Positions 57,589-64,000 of a stretch of DNA of 64,000 nt are shown here, one piece after another; positions within the stretch are counted from its first letter, which is position 1, and each line of letters starts with the position of its first letter. The notes under the pieces are model-generated. The model ran no database searches. It had not been told where the DNA came from and worked only from the letters and a program-made list of their open reading frames with translations. Origin of the DNA: Pseudomonas neustonica (GTDB lineage: Bacteria; Pseudomonadota; Gammaproteobacteria; Pseudomonadales; Pseudomonadaceae); the NCBI RefSeq assembly GCF_003797945.1, contig NZ_RKKU01000001.1, positions 186,001 to 250,000 on the forward strand, written 5' to 3'. The translations under genes and the position numbers were made by a program.

Positions 57589-58290
57589 CTAGCCGCCGAG
57601 ATAGGCCTTGCGCACATCGGGGTTGGCTAATAGTGCTTCGCCAGTGTCCTGCATGACGATATGGCCGTGCTCCATCACGTAACCCCGGTCGGCGAGCTTA
57701 AGCGCCTGATTGGCATTTTGCTCGACCAGGAAGATGGTGACGCCCTGCTGGCGCAGCTGCTCGATAATATCGAAAATCTGCTGGATAATGATAGGTGCCA
57801 GCCCGAGCGACGGCTCATCGAGTAGCAAGAGCCGTGGTTTGCTCATTAGTGCACGCCCGATTGCCAGCATTTGCTGCTCACCACCTGACATGGTGCCTGC
57901 GCGCTGTTGATAGCGTTCTTTCAAGCGCGGAAACAAGGTTAGCGTGGTGTCCAGTTGCTCTTGCAGTTCTTCCTTGGCGGTAAAAAACCCACCCATGCTC
58001 AGGTTCTCCTCCACCGTGAGCCGTGAAAATACCCGCCGGCCTTCCGGTACTATGGCGATATCCTTGCGCATGATTTCGGCGGTGGTTAGACCGGTCAGTT
58101 CATCGCCATCGTAGCGGATGCTCCCCGTGCTGGCGTGGGGGTCGCCGCACAGGGTCATCAGCAGGGTTGTCTTGCCCGCACCATTGGCACCGATAAGGGT
58201 GACGATTTCGCCGCGTTGAACCTCAAGGTTCACCTCGTGTAGCGCCTGGATCTTGCCGTAGTGGGTTGATACGTTCTTCATGTACAGCAT
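57589..58290 (-). CDS. braG: Branched-chain amino acid ABC transporter ATP-binding protein BraG/LivF
   Basis: This 233-residue ATPase has Walker A GANGAGKTTLLM near residue 38, the ABC signature TMSGGEQQMLAIGRAL near residue 137, Walker B RLLLLDEPSLGLAP and the LivF-type end LANPDVRKAYLGG. The ATG at 58290 matches the P. aeruginosa BraG start; a start 15 codons upstream would overlap the upstream LivG gene. It energises import of leucine, isoleucine and valine together with BraF. Confidence 0.96.
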   Translation of the reverse strand: MLYMKNVSTHYGKIQALHEVNLEVQRGEIVTLIGANGAGKTTLLMTLCGDPHASTGSIRYDGDELTGLTTAEIMRKDIAIVPEGRRVFSRLTVEENLSMGGFFTAKEELQEQLDTTLTLFPRLKERYQQRAGTMSGGEQQMLAIGRALMSKPRLLLLDEPSLGLAPIIIQQIFDIIEQLRQQGVTIFLVEQNANQALKLADRGYVMEHGHIVMQDTGEALLANPDVRKAYLGG

Positions 58291-58303
58291 GGTTGGCAAT
58301 TCC

Positions 58304-59071
58304 TCAGGTTTCACCCAGGTAAGCTTTGATGACATCCGGATTCTGCTTGATTTCTTCCGGCGTGCCGGCAGCCAAAGGCCTGCCCTGGTTGATTACAACG
58401 ATCTTGTCGGAAATGCTCATCACCAGTTTCATGTCATGCTCAATCAGCAATACCGTGAGTTGATGGTTGTCGCGTAGCTCGGCGATCAACGCCTTCAGAT
58501 CGTCGGTTTCCCGTGGGTTCAGGCCAGCTGCAGGCTCATCCAGCATCAACAGCTTGGGCTGGGTAACCATGCAACGTGCTATCTCCAGACGTCGTTGCTG
58601 GCCGTAGGCGAGGGTGTTGGCCTCGCGATTGGCGAACTCGTGTAAGTCAACGCGCTCCAGCCAGTAGGCCGCGCGCTCCATTGCTTCGCGTTCACTGCGG
58701 CGATAGCTTGGCGTTTTGAACAGCCCGGCCAGCATACTGGTGTTCATATGCTGGTGCTGGGCTACCAGCAGGTTCTCGACTACGGTCATTTCCTTGAACA
58801 GCCGAACATGCTGGAACGTTCGAATCATGCCGCGGCGCGCTACCCTAAAACCCGGCAAGCCTTGAATTTCCTGCCCATCAAACACGATCTTGCCGCCGCT
58901 CGGCTTGTAGAAGCCGGTAAGGCAGTTGAAGACCGTTGTTTTACCGGCGCCGTTGGGGCCAATCATAGAGACGATTTGTCCCGGTTCAACACTCAACTCT
59001 ACACCGTCCACGGCCAACAGGCCGCCGAAGCGCATGGTCAAACCGGATACTTCCAATAGCGGCCGGCTCAT
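58304..59071 (-). CDS. braF: Branched-chain amino acid ABC transporter ATP-binding protein BraF/LivG
   Basis: This 255-residue ATPase has Walker [13 protein letters not shown] near residue 37, the signature [15 protein letters not shown] and Walker [15 protein letters not shown] followed by the LivG-type [12 protein letters not shown]. It overlaps livM by four bases at its start and precedes livF. Confidence 0.96.
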   Translation of the reverse strand: MSRPLLEVSGLTMRFGGLLAVDGVELSVEPGQIVSMIGPNGAGKTTVFNCLTGFYKPSGGKIVFDGQEIQGLPGFRVARRGMIRTFQHVRLFKEMTVVENLLVAQHQHMNTSMLAGLFKTPSYRRSEREAMERAAYWLERVDLHEFANREANTLAYGQQRRLEIARCMVTQPKLLMLDEPAAGLNPRETDDLKALIAELRDNHQLTVLLIEHDMKLVMSISDKIVVINQGRPLAAGTPEEIKQNPDVIKAYLGET

Positions 59072-60327
59072 GTGCGCAACTCCAGGTGCGGACGGTTCAT
59101 TGGCAGCAGCCCTTGGGGGCGCCAGATCATCATCAGCACCATCATCAAACCAAACAGCAACATGCGGTACTCGTTAAACTCACGGGCCATCTCCGGCAGG
59201 ATGGTCATGATGATGGCAGCCAGAATGACGCCGATCTGTGACCCCATGCCGCCCAGCACCACAATGGCGAGGATGATGGCAGACTCGATAAAGGTGAAGG
59301 ATTCCGGGCTGATAAAGCCCTGTCGTGCAGCAAAGAAACAACCGGCAAAACCGGCGAAGCTGGCACCTATGGTGAAAGCGCTGAGTTTTACCGCGGTAGG
59401 GTTGATGCCCAGCGCGCGGCAGGCAATCTCATCCTCACGCAGAGCTTCCCAGGCACGGCCAATCGGCATGCGCAGCAAGCGATTGATTACGAACAGGGTG
59501 ATCAGCACGAGCAGGAGCGCGAGCAGATAGAGAAACATGACCCGGTGCTCAGAACTGTAATCGATACCTACAAAGTCGTGGAAGCTCTGCATGCCCTCGC
59601 TGGCCTTGCGGCTGAATTCAAGTCCGAAGAGCGTAGGCTTGGGGATGCCGCCGATGCCATTGGGGCCGTTGGTTAGCCAGGTCATATTATTCAGCAGAAT
59701 GCGAATGATCTCGCCGAAGCCCAGGGTAACAATGGCCAGATAGTCTCCTCGCAGGCGCAGTACCGGAAAGCCGAGCAGGAAGCCGAATAGGGCGGCGAGT
59801 AAGCCGGCGGAAATCAGACCGGTCCAGAAGCCGATATCAAAATACATCGCGAGCAGGGCATAACCATAGGCACCCACCGCGTAAAAGCCGACATAACCCA
59901 GATCCAGCAGGCCAGCCAGACCAACCACGATGTTGAGCCCCAAGCCAAGCATCACGTAGATCAATACCAGCGTCGCCAGGTCAGTACCGCCTCGGTTGGA
60001 GATGAAGGGCCACAGGATGGCGAGCGCGATCAAAAAGCACCAGAACAACTGACGCAGTACGGGTTTTTTGCTGGCTTCAACCAGCTGTGTCGGCGTTTTT
60101 GGCATGCCTGGCATGCTCTGCCATAGCCTGGCCAGGTGGTCGCGGAACAGGTTGTAGAAAAAGATGAAGGTGGCGGCAATCGCGATCTTCCAATACACGT
60201 CAGGGCCAGCGCCAACCAGGGATAAGTTGGTGCCGTCCTGATCGAGTCTCACGCCCATCAGCAATCCAGAAAGAACTACGACGACGACGGCGGAAATGAC
60301 CGCCGGTTTCAAATTGGCGCGAATCAT
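59068..60327 (-). CDS. braE: Branched-chain amino acid ABC transporter permease BraE/LivM
   Basis: This 419-residue permease is of the LivM type, longer than LivH. It contains [33 protein letters not shown] near residue 130 and [26 protein letters not shown] near residue 295, the loop that contacts the ATPase. Stop and start overlap its neighbours by four bases. Confidence 0.95.
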   Translation of the reverse strand: MIRANLKPAVISAVVVVVLSGLLMGVRLDQDGTNLSLVGAGPDVYWKIAIAATFIFFYNLFRDHLARLWQSMPGMPKTPTQLVEASKKPVLRQLFWCFLIALAILWPFISNRGGTDLATLVLIYVMLGLGLNIVVGLAGLLDLGYVGFYAVGAYGYALLAMYFDIGFWTGLISAGLLAALFGFLLGFPVLRLRGDYLAIVTLGFGEIIRILLNNMTWLTNGPNGIGGIPKPTLFGLEFSRKASEGMQSFHDFVGIDYSSEHRVMFLYLLALLLVLITLFVINRLLRMPIGRAWEALREDEIACRALGINPTAVKLSAFTIGASFAGFAGCFFAARQGFISPESFTFIESAIILAIVVLGGMGSQIGVILAAIIMTILPEMAREFNEYRMLLFGLMMVLMMIWRPQGLLPMNRPHLELRT

Positions 60328-61250
60328 ACTTTCTCTACCTCCGGGCGGCCAAGAATGCCACTGGGGCGGAACAGTAGAATCAGGATCAGCAGCCCAAAGG
60401 CCACCACGTCCTTGTACTCGGTGCTGAAGTAACCCGCAGTGATGGCCTCGGTAACACCAAGCAACAGGCCGCCCAATACGGCGCCGGGAATACTGCCGAT
60501 GCCGCCCAGTACAGCGGCGGTGAAGGCTTTAAGGCCCGCCATGAAGCCGATGTAGGGGTTGATCACGCCGTAGTACATGCCGAGCAGCACACCGGCAATG
60601 GCTGCCAGTGCAGCGCCGATGACAAAGGTCAGCGCGATGATGCCGTTGGTATTGATACCCAACAGGTTGGTCATTTTCAGGTCTTCAGCGCAGGCGCGAC
60701 AGGCACGGCCCATGCGCGAGCGGGAGATGAACAGGGTTAGCAACACCATGCTCACCAGCGTGACCGCAAAAATGATCATCTGCATATAGGACAGGCTGGC
60801 GTGGAAGGCATCCTGCGGGCCAATGTCGATACCGCCGGTGATCAGGCTGGGCATCGCAATGTCACGCGAGCCTTGGGCTATACGCACCAGGTTCTGCAGG
60901 AAAATAGACATGCCGATCGCTGAAATAAGCGGGATCAGGCGGTTGCCGCCACGCAGCGGGCGGTAGGCGACACGCTCGATACTGTAGCCATAGGCACTGG
61001 TGACCACCATGCTGATGACGAAGGCAGCAAAAATCAGCAGCGGTACCGACTCAATACCGAACATCGCCAGCGCGGCAATAACGATAAAGGCGATATAGCT
61101 GCCAATCATGTAAATCTCGCCGTGGGCGAAGTTGATCATGCCAATGATGCCGTACACCATGGTGTAGCCAATGGCGATCAGGGCATAGGTACTACCGACG
61201 GTAAGTCCGTTCAGTAGCTGTTGAATGAAATAATAGAGGGACTCTGGCAT
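60324..61250 (-). CDS. braD: Branched-chain amino acid ABC transporter permease BraD/LivH
   Basis: This 308-residue permease has the family segment [37 protein letters not shown] near the start. I choose the ATG at 61248-61250 ([10 protein letters not shown]), which matches BraD homologues; an ATG two codons upstream is equally possible. The segment [20 protein letters not shown] is the ATPase-contact loop. An intrinsic terminator upstream separates it from the binding-protein gene. Confidence 0.94.
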   Translation of the reverse strand: MPESLYYFIQQLLNGLTVGSTYALIAIGYTMVYGIIGMINFAHGEIYMIGSYIAFIVIAALAMFGIESVPLLIFAAFVISMVVTSAYGYSIERVAYRPLRGGNRLIPLISAIGMSIFLQNLVRIAQGSRDIAMPSLITGGIDIGPQDAFHASLSYMQMIIFAVTLVSMVLLTLFISRSRMGRACRACAEDLKMTNLLGINTNGIIALTFVIGAALAAIAGVLLGMYYGVINPYIGFMAGLKAFTAAVLGGIGSIPGAVLGGLLLGVTEAITAGYFSTEYKDVVAFGLLILILLFRPSGILGRPEVEKV

Positions 61251-61315
61251 AGCCATGACACCGAAAATACAAGATGAGCAATGCTGGTCCGCAAAGACAG
61301 GCATCAACAAAAAAA

Positions 61316-61347
61316 CCGGGCCTGTCAGCTAAGCTGAGCAGGCCCGG
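61316..61347 (-). terminator. Intrinsic terminator between braC and braD
   Basis: Read leftward, CCGGGCCTG and CAGGCCCGG form a perfect 9-bp stem followed by seven Ts. It lies 11 bases past the braC stop. It should make most transcripts end after the binding-protein gene, with read-through for the transporter genes. Confidence 0.87.
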
Positions 61348-61358
61348 AGTTAATTCAC

Positions 61359-62486
61359 TTACTCGGTCAGTGCAGTTTTGCTGGCGTCAGAGTGCCATTC
61401 ATAGACCACGAAGTTGAAGTCTTTCAGATCGCCTTTCTCGTCGAAAGCAAGAGTGCCCGTCGGAGTGTCGAAGTTGTTGCTTCGCAGCGCCGCAGCGACG
61501 GCTTCGGTGTCGGTGCTATCGGCCAGCTTGATACCATCGGCAATGACCTGCACTGCTGCGTAAGCCGGGAATACGAAGGGACCGGAAGGGTCTTCGTTCT
61601 TGGCTTTGAAGGCTTGTACCAGGTCAGCGTTCCTGGGGTCTTCGTCAAAGGCTTTCGGCAGGGTGACCAGCAGACCTTCGGAGGCTTCACCGGCGATGGC
61701 AGAGATGTCGGTGTTACCTACGCCTTCAGGCCCCATGAAACGCACATCCAGACCTTGCTCGGATGCCTGGCGCAGAATCAGGCCAAGCTCTGGGTGGTAG
61801 CCACCGTAGTAAACAAAATCGACATCGGCCTGGCGCAGCTTGGCGATGAGCGCAGAGAAGTCCTTGTCACCCGCGGTGATGCCTTCAAACAGGGGTACGT
61901 CGATGCCGGCTTCAGTCAGCACGTCACGCACTGCGGTCGCGATACCTTCACCGTACTGTTGTTTGTCATGGATGACGGCAACTTTGTTTGGCTTTATCTG
62001 TTCAACAATATATTTGCCAGCAGTCGGGCCCTGCAGGCTGTCCAGACCAATGGTGCGAAATACCAGGTTGTAGCCGCGATCGGTGATCTCGGGGCTGGTG
62101 GAGGCTGCGGTAATCATCAGGATGCCTTCATCTTCATAGATGTCGGAAGCAGGCTGAGTAGAACTGGAGCAAAGGTGACCAACGACAAAGCTGATGCCAT
62201 CGTTAACGATACGGTTGGCGACGGCGACAGCCTGTTTGGGGTCGCAGGCGTCATCAAAAACCACACCTTCCAGCTGGCTGCCATTCACGCCGCCTGCCAT
62301 GTTTATCTGCTCGATGGCCATTTTGGCACCGATGAACTGCATGTCACCGTACTGTGCTACGGGACCGGTAACCGGGCCTGCCAGCGCAATCTTGATCGTA
62401 TCAGCTGCCAGCGAGTAGCTGCTGGCACCGACCAGTGTCGCCGCGGCGATAATTTGGGACAGTGCTTTTTTGTGTGCCATTTTCAT
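61359..62486 (-). CDS. braC: Branched-chain amino acid binding protein BraC/LivJ
   Basis: This 375-residue periplasmic protein has a Sec signal (MKMAHKKALSQIIAAATLVG; cleavage after SLAA) and the Leu/Ile/Val-binding type I fold, seen in IKIALAGPVTGPVAQYGDMQ and FDDACDPKQAVAVANRIVND. It delivers leucine, isoleucine and valine to BraDEFG. Expression well above the permease genes is expected because of the terminator that follows it. Confidence 0.95.
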   Translation of the reverse strand: MKMAHKKALSQIIAAATLVGASSYSLAADTIKIALAGPVTGPVAQYGDMQFIGAKMAIEQINMAGGVNGSQLEGVVFDDACDPKQAVAVANRIVNDGISFVVGHLCSSSTQPASDIYEDEGILMITAASTSPEITDRGYNLVFRTIGLDSLQGPTAGKYIVEQIKPNKVAVIHDKQQYGEGIATAVRDVLTEAGIDVPLFEGITAGDKDFSALIAKLRQADVDFVYYGGYHPELGLILRQASEQGLDVRFMGPEGVGNTDISAIAGEASEGLLVTLPKAFDEDPRNADLVQAFKAKNEDPSGPFVFPAYAAVQVIADGIKLADSTDTEAVAAALRSNNFDTPTGTLAFDEKGDLKDFNFVVYEWHSDASKTALTE

Positions 62487-62778
62487 AGTATCTGCTCACT
62501 TATATTGTTATGCCGAATTAGTCTTGGCCTGTTCCTGCTTGTCCGGGTACGCAGCCTGATCAGAACTGTACCGGAGCAGTTTAGCAATCGCTACTATTAC
62601 AGGGAATCGGCCGTTGTCGATTTATGGGTCAATGTCCTTTAACTGCAACATTGTGTCTGTATAGCGACATACTGTGTGACAGATTAGGTTGTTTTTGGCG
62701 ACATTGCCGACGATGTCTTGCATGTCAGCCGCAGCTGGCTACCATGCAGCTTTTTGATAGAGGAAAGGAATTAGCCTG

Positions 62779-63084
62779 ATGACCCTGTCTGACGAAGCCT
62801 ACGCGGCTATTCTTGGTGCCACTGGCAATATTGAATGGAAAACCCTCGAGCCTCACTTTGCGCGTGGCGATTTGCTGATGGTCGCCCCGGATCTTGATCT
62901 GGTGCAGGCGGCTGCGGCGATGATGGAAGACAACAGCGAGCAGATAAAAGGCTGGATGGATGCCAGGCAGTTGCAGTTGGCGACCGATGCACAAGCGGCA
63001 GACTGGGCTGAGCGAGAGCCTGACAATTTGTGGGCGGTGGTTATTCGGCCTTGGGTCTTGGTGCAGGAGCGGGTTGAGAGCTGA
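62779..63084 (+). CDS. DUF2288 family protein
   Basis: This 101-residue cytoplasmic protein matches DUF2288: IEWKTLEPHFARGDLLMVAPDLDLVQAAAAMMEDN (residues about 18-53) and LWAVVIRPWVLVQ at the end. Function unknown. AGGAAAGGAA lies 10-20 bases before the ATG. Confidence 0.87.
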   Translation: MTLSDEAYAAILGATGNIEWKTLEPHFARGDLLMVAPDLDLVQAAAAMMEDNSEQIKGWMDARQLQLATDAQAADWAEREPDNLWAVVIRPWVLVQERVES

Positions 63085-63179
63085 CCAATTTTTTGCTCCT
63101 GAGTATTTCTGAAGCATGGTTTTATTCGGTTGGCTTTTTCTGACTGCGGTCACTCAAATACTGATAATCAGTTTGGGAT

Positions 63180-63203
63180 CGGTTTCGCCTAGCGGCGAAA
63201 CCG
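63180..63203. terminator. Perfect 10-bp hairpin between DUF2288 and phnE
   Basis: CGGTTTCGCC and GGCGAAACCG pair exactly with loop TAGC. It lies 96 bases after the DUF2288 stop and 82 past the leftward phnE stop. No proper T-tract follows on either side. Confidence 0.45.
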
Positions 63204-63285
63204 TTATCTAGCTAACGCATGATGGTTGAGATAATACTCGGAGCAAGCTTCGTTCAGGCCTTGGCAGACAGAGTCAGACGCCAGT

Positions 63286-64000
63286 TCACCCCAATCTCGC
63301 CCGCAACCACCCGCTCAACGCATCCACCAACAACACCATCGCCAGCATAGCCAGAATCACACTCATCGCTTTGGATTGCTGAAACAGGCTGAGTGTGACG
63401 TGCAGCATCTGCCCCAAACCACCAGCGCCCACAAAGCCCAATACCGCGGCCATACGAATATTGTTTTCCCAGCGATACAGGGTGTAAGCCAGCCACTGGG
63501 GTATGACGCCCGGCAGGGTGCCGTAGAGAAAAGCGGTGGTGGCGGAGGCACCTGCTGCGCGCAAGGCATTGGCCGGCTCGGGTGGGGTGTTTTCCAGCGC
63601 TTCGGCGAAGAGCCTGCCGAGTACGCCCGTGGTATGCAGGGCGATGGCCAGGGTACCGGCAAAAGGGCCCAGTCCTGCTGCCAACACCATCAGTGCAGCC
63701 CAAACCAGCTCCGGCACAGAGCGCAGCGCATTAAGCAGCAGGCGGCAGAGGGCTTTTGCCATATTGCCCAGTCGGCCTGCTGCCAGCAGGCTAAATAGCG
63801 CCCCAAAGAACGCGGCCAGCAGGGTGCCGATAGCTGAGATCGCCAAGGTCTCAAGCGTGCCTTGCCACAGTTTGTTGAGCCAGCCTGCGGAGGTGTTGGG
63901 TGGGAAGAAAGAGCCTGCATAGTCCAGCATCTGTGCGCGACTATCAGTGCTGAACAGGCTGGCAAAGTCCAATTGCAGATAAGCAAAAGAGGCTACCACT
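63286..64000 (-). CDS. phnE: PhnE-type phosphonate/phosphite ABC permease (5' end outside window)
   Basis: The visible 238 codons encode a membrane permease of the PhnE family. WQGTLETLAISAIGTLLAA, the EAA-like loop LENTPPEPANALRAAGASA near residue 150 of this fragment, and RWENNIRMAAVLGFVGAGGLG are characteristic. The frame stays open to the right edge, and the first GTG there is not preceded by a ribosome site. The start therefore lies beyond 64000. A substrate-binding protein and ATPase gene would be expected to the right. Confidence 0.9.
   Translation of the reverse strand, partial: VVASFAYLQLDFASLFSTDSRAQMLDYAGSFFPPNTSAGWLNKLWQGTLETLAISAIGTLLAAFFGALFSLLAAGRLGNMAKALCRLLLNALRSVPELVWAALMVLAAGLGPFAGTLAIALHTTGVLGRLFAEALENTPPEPANALRAAGASATTAFLYGTLPGVIPQWLAYTLYRWENNIRMAAVLGFVGAGGLGQMLHVTLSLFQQSKAMSVILAMLAMVLLVDALSGWLRARLG

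Noticed and set aside
61392-62642. A 416-codon open frame antisense to braC
   Set aside because: BraC is unmistakable on the minus strand; the antisense translation has no family features.

Overview
The window is a bacterial chromosome segment that reads as Pseudomonadaceae. The order holA-lptE-leuS, lnt-corC-ybeY-phoH-miaB-DUF1820 and Sel1-membrane protein-hemL-thiE-thiD matches what I know of the Pseudomonas aeruginosa leuS/hemL neighbourhood, and the BraCDEFG-type branched-chain amino acid cluster and fused-A Mrp antiporter are also Pseudomonas-like. By eye the DNA is moderately GC-rich, less extreme than P. aeruginosa, and the Mrp locus suggests salt tolerance. A Halopseudomonas-type (P. 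pertucinogena lineage) organism is my inference, not a proven identification. I see no rRNA, tRNA, CRISPR array, prophage or intact insertion sequence, so this is mostly core genome.

Layout: 1-4 kb holds a lytic transglycosylase cut by the window edge, then a SulP anion transporter paired with a tandem universal stress protein. 4-14 kb is a leftward housekeeping block covering replication (holA), LPS assembly (lptE), leucyl-tRNA synthesis (leuS), lipoprotein maturation (lnt), corC, ribosome maturation (ybeY), phoH and tRNA modification (miaB). 14-19 kb has DUF1820, an intergenic repeat-like stretch, and a translationally coupled thiD-thiE-hemL-membrane protein operon. 19-27 kb carries a DUF1835 protein, an Mpo1-like protein, a TetR-controlled lipid operon (TetR, AidB-type acyl-CoA dehydrogenase, thioesterase, RluE) with two operator palindromes, an Lrp regulator, a possible small RNA and a metal-efflux gene. 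27-32 kb has hrpB, rsmC and a manganese riboswitch in front of a UPF0016 manganese exporter.

32-38 kb is the least conventional part, with all genes leftward. A compact cstA / cory-CC-star-like / ArsA-type ATPase operon is followed by a STAS protein with an extra N-terminal domain and a divergent DRE-TIM-barrel metallolyase-like protein, then a PAS-GGDEF diguanylate cyclase. 38-50 kb has small zinc-ribbon proteins, a FrnE-like DsbA, chromate and queuosine-precursor transporters, an M48 lipoprotein protease with an entericidin-type lipoprotein that is easily missed because of its size, a chemoreceptor with a sigma-28 promoter, and an SRAP-family protein that has lost three of four catalytic residues.

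50-56 kb is a complete six-gene Mrp (Na+/H+ antiporter) operon with A and B fused. 56-64 kb has two envelope lipoproteins facing away from each other, a complete LivFGMHJ/BraGFEDC importer with an intrinsic terminator separating the binding-protein gene from the rest, DUF2288, and the 3' part of a phosphonate-type ABC permease running off the right edge.
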